Below, piece by piece: positions 25,739-34,604 of a stretch of 64,000 nucleotides of DNA (positions within the stretch are counted from its first letter, which is position 1; each line of letters opens with the position of its first letter). This DNA is from Caballeronia sordidicola (GTDB lineage: Bacteria; Pseudomonadota; Gammaproteobacteria; Burkholderiales; Burkholderiaceae), in NCBI RefSeq assembly GCF_002220365.1, contig NZ_MTHB01000165.1, positions 117,450 to 181,449 of the forward strand, in the 5' to 3' direction. The position numbers and the translations under genes were made by a program. The notes below the pieces were generated by a model. That model did no database searches. It was not told where the DNA came from and worked only from the letters and a program-made list of their open reading frames with translations.

Positions 25739-26518
25739 ATGACACGAGATCCCCGCATCACCTTGAACGCACGACAGCAAGAGCTGCTCGACTGGGTGCA
25801 ACGCGATGGCTTCGTGACGGTTGAGGACCTGGCCACGCATTTCGACGTCACGCCTCAAACCATTCGCCGCGACGTCAACTGGCTCTCCGACATGAACCTG
25901 CTGCGCCGCTATCACGGTGGTGCGAGTCTCCCGACCAGTTCGGAGAACGTCTCATACACCGCGCGCCAGCGCATGTTCCACGACGAAAAGCGTCGCATAG
26001 CCGCGCTCGTCGCTCAGCACATTCCCGATCAGGCGTCCCTCTTCATCAACTTGGGCACGACGACCGAGGAAGTCGCCCGGGCGCTGAACCGGCATCGCGG
26101 CTTGCATGTGATCACGAACAACCTCAACGTGGCGAGCATGATGAGCGGTTACCCCGAATGCGAGGTGCTGATCACCGGCGGCATTGTGCGGCCTTGGGAC
26201 AAGGGCATTGTGGGCGAGATGGCGATCGACTTCATCCGCCAGTTCAAAGTCGACTTCGCGATCATTGGGGCGTCGAGCATTGAAACCGACGGCACGCTGC
26301 GCGATTTCGACACGCGCGAAGTCCGCGTGGCCGAAGCGATCATCAAACACGCCCGCACGGTGTTCCTCGCCGCCGATCACTCGAAATTCGGCCGCCCGGC
26401 GCTTGTCCGGCTCGGTCATTTGAGCCAGATCGACGCGCTTTTCACCGATGCCCCTGCGCCGCCCGAAATGGCTCAAACGCTCGCCGAAGCAAACACGCAG
26501 GTGTTCATAGCGCAATAG
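25739..26518 (+). CDS. glpR: DeoR-family repressor GlpR
   Basis: Encodes 259 residues. N-terminal winged helix-turn-helix (about 10-62: ARQQELLDWVQRDGFVTVED, FDVTPQTIRRDVNWL) and a C-terminal sugar-phosphate-sensing domain (about 75-250) with FINLGTTTEEVAR, ITNNLNVA, ITGGIVRPWDKGIVGE and FLAADHSKFGR. GlpR represses glycerol-3-phosphate genes and is released by glycerol-3-phosphate. glpD follows 1.25 kb downstream with candidate operators in front, which supports the name. Confidence 0.9.
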   Translation: MTRDPRITLNARQQELLDWVQRDGFVTVEDLATHFDVTPQTIRRDVNWLSDMNLLRRYHGGASLPTSSENVSYTARQRMFHDEKRRIAALVAQHIPDQASLFINLGTTTEEVARALNRHRGLHVITNNLNVASMMSGYPECEVLITGGIVRPWDKGIVGEMAIDFIRQFKVDFAIIGASSIETDGTLRDFDTREVRVAEAIIKHARTVFLAADHSKFGRPALVRLGHLSQIDALFTDAPAPPEMAQTLAEANTQVFIAQ

Positions 26519-26849
26519 CGGCCAGCCCCAAAAACCCTGTGCGGCAAGTACGCTCTTCCTGTGTGCACTGCGGGAGGAACCTCGTGTAATTTCTACGATT
26601 TCGCTTGCCCGCCGAACCGCTTTCGCACCCGTAGAAAGTCAAACCCAAAATTTTCCGCAATCGTTTGGCACTCGCCCGGCGCTTGCATACAATCAAATCC
26701 CGGCAACGAAGCGCCGCTTTTCGGCGCCGCCCACCACGCTATGCATCATGCGTCTGCCGGATCGAAGTTCCAGCCTCGCGCAACGTTCTTAAGCACGCAT
26801 GCCGGTCGCCGACCGGACAAAGTGCCGTTCGATCGTCATGGAGAACACG
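26519..26849. other. Gene-free stretch
   Basis: The 331 bp between glpR and the small gene at 26850. No clear terminator or gene; presumably the promoter of the small gene. Confidence 0.45.
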
Positions 26850-27047
26850 ATGCTCAGTCCGCATGAATTCGCCACGCTGCTCCTCTTGCAAGACGCTCCC
26901 CATCAGATGGACATGGTGCGCGACGAACTCGACGCCCTGCTCGAGCGCCAGCTTGTCCAGTTGGAAAATCTCGCGTCTGGACGCCAGTTGTGGAGCCTGA
27001 CGGCTTCCGGCGACTCCACGATGAAAGCAATCAAACGGTATTCGTAA
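26850..27047 (+). CDS. Small protein (65 aa), possible winged-helix
   Basis: Encodes 65 residues from the ATG at 26850, chosen over ATG 26838 because GGAGA lies before it. The sequence MLSPHEFATLLLLQDAP, then DELDALLERQLVQLE and GRQLWSLTASGDSTMKAI, reads as a helix-helix-strand unit like the end of a small winged helix. Similar small proteins are, from memory, common in Burkholderia near this locus. Function unknown. It is separated from the glycerol genes by its own gaps. Confidence 0.65.
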   Translation: MLSPHEFATLLLLQDAPHQMDMVRDELDALLERQLVQLENLASGRQLWSLTASGDSTMKAIKRYS

Positions 27048-27132
27048 ATTTCGTCAACCCAACGCTTTTCAGTCAGCCCACACTCGCCCGCGGGTGAATC
27101 AGGCTGTTTGAGCGAACCGACTTGCGAACTGA

Positions 27133-27513
27133 TTAGCCAGCGCGCAACGTCGGGTCGACGGCTGCTCGCCAGCTCAACGCTTGCGCCCGCTGGTCCGCGA
27201 AGAACGAAGCCCACGCGCTCTGCGCCGCCGGCGTACGGCTAGCACCGAGCGCCGCATATTGACCTGCAATTCCGGCCTGGAACGCGCAAAACTGCTCCTT
27301 CGGCAACTTGCCGCGCTTTTGCGCCACGTAAGCATCTAGAAACGCCGAATACACGCCCTGCGCATCCGTGCCGTAATCGACCGCGCTCCCACCGCACATG
27401 GACTGAAGCGCGGCCAGGGACGGTGCCCCCCTTGATCCCGAGACATCCGGCGCGGACAGGCATCCGCCCAGCATCAGCGCGCTTAGCGCACCAGCCACCA
27501 ACATCTTGCGCAT
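27133..27513 (-). CDS. Small lipoprotein
   Basis: Encodes 126 residues from the ATG at 27513, preceded by GAAGGAG. The signal peptide MRKMLVAGALSALMLGGC ends in a good lipobox (LGGC), so the mature protein starts at Cys18 and is lipid-anchored, probably to the outer membrane. The mature part is Ala-rich and helical with two cysteines (MCGGS, FCAFQ). I recognise no family. It lies between glpR and glpD but on the opposite strand. Confidence 0.75.
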   Translation of the reverse strand: MRKMLVAGALSALMLGGCLSAPDVSGSRGAPSLAALQSMCGGSAVDYGTDAQGVYSAFLDAYVAQKRGKLPKEQFCAFQAGIAGQYAALGASRTPAAQSAWASFFADQRAQALSWRAAVDPTLRAG

Positions 27514-27681
27514 TGCATTCACTCCTTCATCTCCAATGACTACAGTATCGGTCGGTGGCCAGCTTCGCGCCACTCGGCCGGACGGCCTATGAGCCCAAAT
27601 GAGCCGAAATACGACCACGACCTGCACTTTTCCGGCAAAACGCCGTAATAGCAGAGCGTTAGCCGATCAGACGACTTTACA

Positions 27682-27727
27682 TTTTCGTTTTTGTTCGTTA
27701 AATTTCGAATTCGAACATTATTATGTT
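27682..27727 (+). promoter_or_regulatory. Candidate GlpR operators upstream of glpD
   Basis: This AT-rich stretch holds repeated TTCG half-sites: TTTTCGTTTTT, GTTCGTTAAA, TTTCGAATTCGAAC and ATGTTCC, the last ones forming an inverted repeat around GAATTC. Known GlpR sites are degenerate palindromes of TTCGTT/TTCGAAC type. It lies 42-87 bp before the glpD start, where a repressor would cover the promoter. Confidence 0.5.
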
Positions 27728-27768
27728 CCGACGGAGTTTTCTGTTGATGGCCATGGGGCGGACAAGCG

Positions 27769-29352
27769 ATGCAAGGCAATCTTTATGATGTGCTCGTGGT
27801 GGGCGGCGGGGTCAACGGCACGGGTATAGCGCGGGACGCGGCGGGCCGTGGCCTCACCGTCATGCTGTGCGAAAAGGACGACCTGGCATCGCACACGTCG
27901 TCATCGAGTACGAAGCTCATTCACGGCGGGCTTCGCTATCTCGAATACGGTGAATACCGGCTCGTGCGCAAGGCGCTTCAGGAGCGTGAAGTGTTGCTGC
28001 GCGCGGCGCCGCACATCATGTGGCCACTGCGTTTCGTGATGCCGCACATGCCCAACCTGCGTCCCGCCTGGATGATCCGCGCCGGTCTTTTTCTCTACGA
28101 TCACCTCGCGCGCCGCGAGTTGCTGCCCGGCTCGAAGGGTATCAACATGCGCCAGCACCCGGCCGGCGCGCCGCTTATCGACACAATCAAGCGCGGTTTT
28201 GTCTATTCCGACGGCTGGGTGGACGACGCACGGCTTGTCGCGCTCAACGCGGTCGACGCGCAGGAACACGGCGCGGTCATCAAGACGCGCACGCGCCTGG
28301 TCAGTGCGCGTCGCGGCGAAGGCGTTTGGCATGCCACGCTCGCCGACAACCACGGCGCGACCTTTGACATCCGGGCGCGCTCCATCGCGAACGCTGCCGG
28401 CCCGTGGGTCAGCGACCTGCTCAAGGATTCGCTCAACAGCAACACGCACACGCGCCACACCGTGCGGCTGGTCAAAGGAAGCCACATAGTCACCCGGCGC
28501 CTCTTTGAGCACGACCACGCGTACATCTTCCAGAATCCGGACAAGCGCATCATTTTCGCCATTCCGTACGAGCACGAGTACACGCTGATAGGGACGACTG
28601 ACCTGGAGTATCACGGCGATCCGTCGAAAGTCGTCATCAGCGCGGAAGAAACCACGTACCTTTGCGACTCCATCAATCGCTACTTCAAGAAGCACATCAG
28701 TCCGGCGGATGTCTGCTGGACCTATGCTGGCGTGCGAGGCCTGCTCGAGGATGAAAACGCGGAGAACGCGTCGGCAGTTACCCGCGACTACCTGCTCGAA
28801 CTCGACACGCCCGCGAATGAAGCACCTTTGCTGTCGGTGTTCGGCGGCAAGATCACCACGTTTCGCAAGCTGGCTGAAGAAGCCGTCGACAAACTCGGCG
28901 AAGCGCTGCAATCGCCGGCCCGGAGTAAAACCTGGACCGAAGGCGCGCCGCTGCCGGGTGGGGATATGGCCAAGGCCGACTTCGCGCTGTTCCTCAGCGC
29001 GTTCAAGCAACGCAACCGGTGGCTGCCCGAGGAGCTCGCGCATCGTTACGCACGGGCTTACGGTACGCGCGCGCAACAGCTTCTGGGCGACGCAAGCTCG
29101 CTCGCCGATCTCGGCGAGGTCCTGGCTCCAGGCTTATACGAAGCAGAACTCCGCTACATGCGCGACAACGAATGGGCAACCTGTGCGGACGACGTACTCT
29201 GGCGCCGCTCGAAACTCGGGCTGCACCTGGAGCCGGGTTCGCTTGATGACGTGATTCGCCGCATTGACGGGTGGTTTGCGTCGAGCAAGCAGGAAGCGGA
29301 GCCACGGGTGACGTCATCTGCATCATCCACGCCTGCTCGCACCGTCGTTTAA
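27769..29352 (+). CDS. glpD: Aerobic glycerol-3-phosphate dehydrogenase
   Basis: Encodes 527 residues. FAD enzyme at the inner face of the cytoplasmic membrane that oxidises sn-glycerol 3-phosphate to dihydroxyacetone phosphate and reduces ubiquinone. The FAD-binding loop VVGGGVNGTGIARDAAGRG (9-27), the signature SSSSTKLIHGGLRYLEYGEY and the substrate-site block GSHIVTRRLFEHDHAYIF are all present, as is the C-terminal helical domain. Length matches the family. Likely controlled by GlpR through the TTCG-rich sites upstream. Confidence 0.95.
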   Translation: MQGNLYDVLVVGGGVNGTGIARDAAGRGLTVMLCEKDDLASHTSSSSTKLIHGGLRYLEYGEYRLVRKALQEREVLLRAAPHIMWPLRFVMPHMPNLRPAWMIRAGLFLYDHLARRELLPGSKGINMRQHPAGAPLIDTIKRGFVYSDGWVDDARLVALNAVDAQEHGAVIKTRTRLVSARRGEGVWHATLADNHGATFDIRARSIANAAGPWVSDLLKDSLNSNTHTRHTVRLVKGSHIVTRRLFEHDHAYIFQNPDKRIIFAIPYEHEYTLIGTTDLEYHGDPSKVVISAEETTYLCDSINRYFKKHISPADVCWTYAGVRGLLEDENAENASAVTRDYLLELDTPANEAPLLSVFGGKITTFRKLAEEAVDKLGEALQSPARSKTWTEGAPLPGGDMAKADFALFLSAFKQRNRWLPEELAHRYARAYGTRAQQLLGDASSLADLGEVLAPGLYEAELRYMRDNEWATCADDVLWRRSKLGLHLEPGSLDDVIRRIDGWFASSKQEAEPRVTSSASSTPARTVV

Positions 29353-29516
29353 GCGGGCGTTGGCGCGAATAGCTACCCTGCGGCACCTGATAACGGTGTG
29401 ACGATATCTTCGTTTGATGCCAGTTAAGCCAATGCTAGTCTTGCCTTCACTCGTTCCCGCGCCGCTTGGCTGAGCGGGTTCAATTGACAGGACGACAGAA
29501 CGACTGGAGGCTCATC

Positions 29517-30287
29517 ATGGTTGCACCGGCTTATTCATCGCTGGAACTCGTGCGCGAGTCGTTTGATGCGCGCGCGCCGGCCGAACTCGCCGAGGCAACA
29601 CAGGCGCCTGCGGCCAACATCCCGGCTAACGCTCATCAAGCGCATCACGCGCAGCAGACCGACGCGCAGGAAGCGAATGACGCGCTCGAATATCTCGTTG
29701 GCGTGAACCTGGCGCGGCTGCGCGCCGAACGGCAACTCTCGCTCGACGCCCTCGCTCGCGCGTCCGGCGTGTCACGGGCCATGCTGGCGCAGATCGAATC
29801 CGGGCGCAGCGTGCCGTCCATCAAGGTGCTGCACAAGATTGCGAGCGCGCTCAAGGTGTCGGTGGCAGCATTTCTTCGACGTCACGCGACCAATGGCATC
29901 GAATATTTGCCGGCCGAGCAGGCAACGCGCCTCGTGACATCGAACGGACGTTTTTCAGCCCGGCCGCTGTTTCCGCTGAGCGCGCCGGCATCGGCGGAAT
30001 TCCACGAACTGCGCATTGCACCGCTTCACGCCGAATCCGGCAGCCCGCGCCCGCCCGGCACCACGATCAATCTGGTCGTAAGCGACGGCACGCTGGAAAT
30101 CCGCGTGCACGACCGGGCGCAGTTGCTGGCCACGGGCGACGCCATTGTGTTCGACGCCGATCAACCCCATACGCTACGCAATCCCGGCAACACGGAAGCG
30201 CGTGCGTATCAGGTGACGGTGAACGCGGAAACGCCACCGCGCTGGCACGTTCCGGCCGACTCACGTCGTATCGACGATGCCAGCTAG
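29517..30287 (+). CDS. XRE-family regulator with cupin sensor domain
   Basis: Encodes 256 residues from the ATG at 29517, preceded by GGAGG. Residues 1-60 are Ala/His/Gln-rich and probably disordered. A helix-turn-helix (about 61-115: NLARLRAERQLSLDALARAS, GVSRAMLAQIESGRSVPSI) is followed by a cupin barrel (about 150-240: GTTINLVVSDGTLEIRV, GDAIVFDADQPHTLRNPG). Members of this architecture sense small molecules and regulate catabolic or stress genes. No obvious target is adjacent. Confidence 0.85.
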   Translation: MVAPAYSSLELVRESFDARAPAELAEATQAPAANIPANAHQAHHAQQTDAQEANDALEYLVGVNLARLRAERQLSLDALARASGVSRAMLAQIESGRSVPSIKVLHKIASALKVSVAAFLRRHATNGIEYLPAEQATRLVTSNGRFSARPLFPLSAPASAEFHELRIAPLHAESGSPRPPGTTINLVVSDGTLEIRVHDRAQLLATGDAIVFDADQPHTLRNPGNTEARAYQVTVNAETPPRWHVPADSRRIDDAS

Positions 30288-30390
30288 GCGCGCTTAAGTA
30301 CAAGCTACAAACATGCAGTACTGCAGCACGGTCGAGTCTGTTGTATCCTGAAATTAGTCGCGTTGTTAAGTGTTTAGCGACAAGTCAGTA

Positions 30391-30579
30391 CGTCTTCAGG
30401 GCGGGGTGCAATTCCCCACCGGCGGTATGCGAGCGGCGAAAGCCTCCCGTGAGCCCGCGAGCGCCCGTGAACGTGGCTTGCAAGCAATTGCGAGCCACAC
30501 GTCACAAGTTACGGGGTCAGCAGATCTGGTGAGATGCCAGAGCCGACGGTCATAGTCCGGATGGAAGAAGATGTGCAGA
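30391..30579 (+). ncRNA. FMN riboswitch (RFN element)
   Basis: The conserved blocks appear in order: CTTCAGGGCGGGGTGCAATT and CCCCACCGGCGGTAT at the 5' end, AGCCCGCGAGC in the middle, and GGTGAGATGCCAGAGCCGAC, GGTCATAGTCCGGATGGAAG and AAGATG at the 3' end. The variable arm between 30465 and 30520 is longer than usual. It lies 160 bp before ribB and will shut ribB off when FMN is plentiful. Confidence 0.95.
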
Positions 30580-30739
30580 CGGTCATGTCCGTTTCGCGTG
30601 TTTGCCGCGGTGTATTTATTTGCGTCCGCGTTGAACGGGCGCCGTCGAATTGACGGCGTTGAAGACGCGTGTCGTTCTGTCTGTTTGCAATGCCCTGAAA
30701 CGTTTTTCGCCCCATTTCTTTTGCGAGAGCGTTTCACTC

Positions 30740-31459
30740 ATGTCCGATTCAGTTTTCACCTCCCCGGCCACCGCCTTTGCTGATCTTGCGCAACTTCGTG
30801 CAGGCGACGCGCCCGTTGCTATCCCACACCGAATTGCCGCTGCCTTGCAAGCGTTGCGCGAAGGCCGCGCGGTCGCCCTGCTCGACGACGACGATCGCGA
30901 GAACGAAGCCGACCTCATTTACGCCGCCGAAAAGCTCGACGTCGAAGGCATGGCGCTGATGATCCGCGAGTGCAGCGGCATTGTGTGCCTGTGCCTTCCT
31001 GACGAGACCGTCCGCGCGCTCCACTTGCCGCCGATGGTCGCCGACAACGGCAGCAAATACGGCACGGCATTCACGGTTTCTATCGAAGCACGCGAGGGCG
31101 TAACGACGGGCGTATCGGCAGTTGACCGGTTGACGACGATCCGCGCCGCGATTGCCGATAACGCCAAGGCTGGCGATATCGTGAGTCCTGGCCATGTGTT
31201 CCCGCTGCGTGCGCAGCCGGGCGGCGTGCTGACCCGGCGCGGCCATACGGAAGGAACGGTCGATCTGGCGATCCTCGCCGGGTTGAAACCAGCGGGCGTG
31301 CTGTGCGAATTGATGAATGCGGATGGCACGATGGCGCGCGGTGCGCAGATCGATGCGTTCGTGAAAGAGCGCAACATTCCGGTGCTCACTATCGCCGAAC
31401 TCGCTGATTTCCGCATGGCGCTTGCCGCCGCGCGCGAACTGGCGGAAGAAACGGTTTAA
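30740..31459 (+). CDS. ribB: 3,4-dihydroxy-2-butanone 4-phosphate synthase
   Basis: Encodes 239 residues from the ATG at 30740. Makes the four-carbon precursor of riboflavin from ribulose 5-phosphate. The active-site loop DDDDRENEADL (49-59), the SP-GHVFPLRA stretch (149-157) and RRGHTEGTVDLA (166-177) are intact. It is the stand-alone RibB form without the GTP cyclohydrolase domain seen in RibBA fusions. Controlled by the FMN riboswitch upstream; a terminator follows at 31521. Confidence 0.95.
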   Translation: MSDSVFTSPATAFADLAQLRAGDAPVAIPHRIAAALQALREGRAVALLDDDDRENEADLIYAAEKLDVEGMALMIRECSGIVCLCLPDETVRALHLPPMVADNGSKYGTAFTVSIEAREGVTTGVSAVDRLTTIRAAIADNAKAGDIVSPGHVFPLRAQPGGVLTRRGHTEGTVDLAILAGLKPAGVLCELMNADGTMARGAQIDAFVKERNIPVLTIAELADFRMALAAARELAEETV

Positions 31460-31464
31460 CGGCT

Positions 31465-31494
31465 GGAAGCTCCGTTCATGGAGGCTCCGTTCAT
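31465..31494. repeat. 15-bp direct tandem duplication after ribB
   Basis: GGAAGCTCCGTTCAT is followed directly by GGAGGCTCCGTTCAT (one mismatch), starting five bases after the ribB stop. Confidence 0.85.
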
Positions 31495-31520
31495 CTGACG
31501 GGCCATCATAAAACCAAAGA

Positions 31521-31557
31521 AAGACGCGGCCCTGAGTTGAAGGGCCGCGTCTTTTGT
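31521..31557 (+). terminator. Rho-independent terminator of ribB
   Basis: AAGACGCGGCCCT pairs with AGGGCCGCGTCTT around a 7-base loop, followed by TTTGTTT. Confidence 0.85.
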
Positions 31558-31688
31558 TTGGGCATCGTGGCAAAGCTGGAACAGCTGCATCCGGCAAAAG
31601 AGCAATTCAACCAGTGCGGCCGCGCCGGTTCACGCGTTTCAAACCGCTCGAATGCAAGCGTGGAAAAACAAACCCCGCCAACACAACA

Positions 31689-32558
31689 TCACGTAGCTTC
31701 CGCCGTCAAGATCGCCGCGAACTTCCTGTACAGCCAGACCGAGCAGGTTGCCCCTGTCGCCGTATAAAGCAGCGTTCCGACGCTTTGCACGACCATCAAA
31801 CCCAGGGTCAGGCTGCCTATGGCCCCAGCTGTCCCCAGCATTTCCGCGATCACCGTCAACACCGTCGCAATTCCCACGATAGGCAGGATTGCGAGCACGG
31901 CGGCCGTCGAGATGAACCAGAAGTGCCCGCGCGTGTCTTCCCAGGCAGCGCGCCATTGGATCCGGCCACCAGCGGCGGTGTGCGGAAACAGCAAGGAGAG
32001 CCGCGCCGACACAAAACTCACGCCGCACACGACCAGCACCGCGAGCGTGGCGGTCGCGGCCATCGAGGTGCCGCTGGACAATCCCGCCAGCCGCAACCCG
32101 ATCCAGACGATCACGACCGCGAGCATCGCGCCCACGTATCCCGCAATCAGCGCGATGCAAAGCAGGAAATAGCGTCGGATACCGGCGTCCCAGAGGCGTG
32201 TCGCCGGAATTACCGGCTCGGACGTGGCCGAAGCTGCGGCAGATTCCGCGCTGAGTTTCATCGCAAAGCGGACCACGAACACGGCCAGCACCGCGAGTAT
32301 CAAGGTCTGCACAAACGTGACCCCAAGAGAAATCAGCCCCTGGGTGAATCCGGCGGCATGACCGGCGCTGCTGCTGGTCATCGCGGTCAGCGAACCGCCC
32401 GATGCCGCTATCCCGGGAAATTGCGCCTTGTAGCCAGCGGTTGCCGTGGCGAGAACGGCTACGAACGCCACTAGAAATACGATCGGCATGTGCCGCACGG
32501 CGGAGGCGGCGTCGCGCCATGCGCCCTTCAGGCATTGGCGCAGCGTGATGTCTTCCAT
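31689..32558 (-). CDS. Hypothetical multi-pass membrane protein
   Basis: Encodes 289 residues from the ATG at 32558 (MEDITLRQCLKGAWRDA); the frame is open further up but without membrane character. About six hydrophobic segments are visible, for example HMPIVFLVAFVAVLATAT, FVQTLILAVLAVFVVRFAM, FLLCIALIAGYVGAMLAVVI, and two long ones in the C-terminal half. Between them the residues W-R-x-A-W-x-D-T-R-G-H-F-W recur in similar stress-response or DUF-type membrane proteins, but I recognise no family. Inner membrane, function unknown. Confidence 0.7.
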   Translation of the reverse strand: MEDITLRQCLKGAWRDAASAVRHMPIVFLVAFVAVLATATAGYKAQFPGIAASGGSLTAMTSSSAGHAAGFTQGLISLGVTFVQTLILAVLAVFVVRFAMKLSAESAAASATSEPVIPATRLWDAGIRRYFLLCIALIAGYVGAMLAVVIVWIGLRLAGLSSGTSMAATATLAVLVVCGVSFVSARLSLLFPHTAAGGRIQWRAAWEDTRGHFWFISTAAVLAILPIVGIATVLTVIAEMLGTAGAIGSLTLGLMVVQSVGTLLYTATGATCSVWLYRKFAAILTAEAT

Positions 32559-32816
32559 AAAACCTCGGTCGAAAAGCGTGATCAAGCGGTAAGCCGCGGA
32601 TGCGGCTCGCACGACACGCTAGTCGGTTGAGGACGCCGGGTCAACATCCGGCGAATAGGCTGGATGCGTTGGATAGACCGGCGTGCGGGTCTCCCTGTGC
32701 GGCACGCCGGATCGGCACGCGCCTCCTTGCGCCGCACGCCAGGTCGCCGCGTGGACCTTCCGATGCCGCACGCTACATCGGCCGGCGCATTCCCTCATCC
32801 TGCACGCGCCATGGAT

Positions 32817-33995
32817 TCAAACCGCATCTACCGCACCCGCGCCTGCTCCCTGGCCGCCGCGATCGAGCCGGGCGGCGTACCACGTCACGCCGAGCGCCAC
32901 CACGGCCACCACGGCCGCGACCCACGGCAACGAATCCAGCGGATGCCCTTGCTGCAACACCACACCGCCGAGCCACGCACCACCGGCATTTCCCAGGTTG
33001 AACGCACCGATATTCAGCGTCGACGCCAGATTCGGCGCGTGTTTCGCCTTCTCGACCACGCGTGTCTGCAGCGGCGGCACGGTGGCGAACGCGGCGATAC
33101 CCCAGATAAAGATCGTGATGGCCGCCAGCGTCTGGCTATGGCTGGTCTTCGCGAACACCGCCATGATGATGGCGAGCGCGACGAGAATGCCCATCAGCGA
33201 CGGCATCAGCGCACGGTCGGCCAGCTTGCCGCCGATCGTGTTGCCGATCGTCAATCCAACACCGAACAGCACAAGTACCAACGTGACGCCGTGCGGCGAA
33301 AATCCGCTGACTTGTTCGAGGATCGGCGCGATATAGGTGAAGACGACAAACACGCCGCCGAAGCCGAGCACGGTCATTGCCAGGGCGAGCCAGACTTGCG
33401 GCTCCTTGAGCACGCGCAGTTCGTGGCCGAAGTTCGATGGTCCCGAATCGTGCTTGTTCGGCACGAGCGCGGCCACCCCGATCAGTGACAACACGCCAAG
33501 CGCAGCCACGACCCAGAACGTCGCGCGCCAGCCGAATTCCTGACCGATAAACGTCCCGAACGGCACGCCGAGCACGTTCGCGAGGGTAAGCCCGGTGAAC
33601 ATCAGCGCAATCGCGCTAGCGCGCTTTTCAGCGGGAACCAGCGACGCCGCGACCACTGCGCCAATACCGAAAAACGAGCCGTGCGCGAACGACGTCACCA
33701 CGCGGGCGACCATGAGCATGGAATAACCCGGCGCAACGGCACACAGCACATTGCCGACGATAAACACGCCCATCAGCGCTTGCAGCGAGAGTTTGCGCGG
33801 CATTTTTGCGGTCAGCACGGCGAGCAGCGGCGCGCCCACGGCCACGCCCAGCGCGTAGCCGGTGACGAGAAAACCCGCCGATGGAATCGATACAGCCAGG
33901 TCGCGGGCCACGTCGGGCAGCAGCCCCATGATCACGAACTCGGTTGTGCCGATGGCAAACGCGCTGATCGCGAGCGCCAGGAGTGGAATAGGCAT
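32817..33995 (-). CDS. MFS transporter, drug:H+ antiporter (DHA1) type
   Basis: Encodes 392 residues with twelve membrane helices. The start MPIPLLALAISAFAIGTTEF and the loop between helices 2 and 3 (TAKMPRKLSLQA), with GYALGVAVGAPLLAV, mark the AraJ/YdhP-like branch of the DHA1 family, which exports sugars, arabinose-like compounds or drugs. The substrate is unknown. The VOC-family gene upstream ends 10 bp away on the same strand, so the two are co-transcribed. Confidence 0.9.
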   Translation of the reverse strand: MPIPLLALAISAFAIGTTEFVIMGLLPDVARDLAVSIPSAGFLVTGYALGVAVGAPLLAVLTAKMPRKLSLQALMGVFIVGNVLCAVAPGYSMLMVARVVTSFAHGSFFGIGAVVAASLVPAEKRASAIALMFTGLTLANVLGVPFGTFIGQEFGWRATFWVVAALGVLSLIGVAALVPNKHDSGPSNFGHELRVLKEPQVWLALAMTVLGFGGVFVVFTYIAPILEQVSGFSPHGVTLVLVLFGVGLTIGNTIGGKLADRALMPSLMGILVALAIIMAVFAKTSHSQTLAAITIFIWGIAAFATVPPLQTRVVEKAKHAPNLASTLNIGAFNLGNAGGAWLGGVVLQQGHPLDSLPWVAAVVAVVALGVTWYAARLDRGGQGAGAGAVDAV

Positions 33996-34005
33996 GGGAA
34001 TCCCC

Positions 34006-34455
34006 TTAGTTTGAGAATGCGGAGAATGCGGACAAGGTGGACAAGGCGGAGGGTTCGGAACGTCCGGCTAAGGCGGAAAGCGACATCACGAATTCGATGA
34101 CCACGCCCGGCGCAAGCTGAACAAACACCTGCTGCTCGCGGGAGAGCGGAACGTCGGCTTCGGAGAACGGGATTGCGTGTTCGTGCAGGCGTGCGAGCAA
34201 CGCCTGCCATTCGGCCGCGCCTTGCACGCGCAGCGCGAGATGATCGATGCGCGTGGCTGCGCGGCCACCGGGCGGCGAAGCCAGCACCGAGCCGTTCTCG
34301 ATCAGATGCACAGCGGGCGCGTCATCGAGATAAAGCCAGTACCCGCCGATCCCGAACGGCGGGCGCGGGCCGACCTTCATGCCGGCAATATCGACGAGAA
34401 AATGGCGGATCGACTCGCAATCGGGCGCGACGATCGTGACGTGATCGAGTTTCAT
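34006..34455 (-). CDS. VOC-superfamily (glyoxalase/dioxygenase-like) protein
   Basis: Encodes 149 residues from the ATG at 34455 (MKLDHVTIVAPDCESIRHFL). Two beta-alpha-beta-beta-beta units are visible with metal-ligand candidates His5, Glu57-like (AVHLIENGS) and His77 (RIDHLALRV), and a final Glu (VVIEFVMSL). Such proteins are metal-dependent lyases or dioxygenases; the substrate is unknown. The last 14 or so residues (SALSTLSAFSAFSN) come from a 9-bp tandem repeat and are not part of the fold. Co-transcribed with the MFS exporter and divergent from a LysR regulator that may control both. Confidence 0.8.
   Translation of the reverse strand: MKLDHVTIVAPDCESIRHFLVDIAGMKVGPRPPFGIGGYWLYLDDAPAVHLIENGSVLASPPGGRAATRIDHLALRVQGAAEWQALLARLHEHAIPFSEADVPLSREQQVFVQLAPGVVIEFVMSLSALAGRSEPSALSTLSAFSAFSN
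34013..34057. repeat. 9-bp-period tandem repeat inside the VOC gene's 3' end
   Basis: Units on the plus strand: GAGAATGCG twice, GACAAGGTG, GACAAGGCG, GAGGGTTCG. They encode the Ser/Ala/Phe tail of the VOC protein on the minus strand. The GGACAAG core is the same as in the array at 14426. Confidence 0.85.
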
Positions 34456-34604
34456 TGGGGAACGCGCGTCGGGGCGCGTCCGGAGAATCTGGGCTGCATG
34501 ATTCAACCTCATACGCTGCAATGCACCAAATTCTGCGCGCTGAGAGACATTTTGATAATTGGCGTAGCATTTGAAGCATTATCAAAAGCAAATTGAGAAT
34601 GACG

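Noticed and set aside
25100..25851. Two minus-strand frames between the ferritin-like gene and glpR
   Set aside because: No ribosome binding site, no family resemblance, and the second overlaps the start of glpR.
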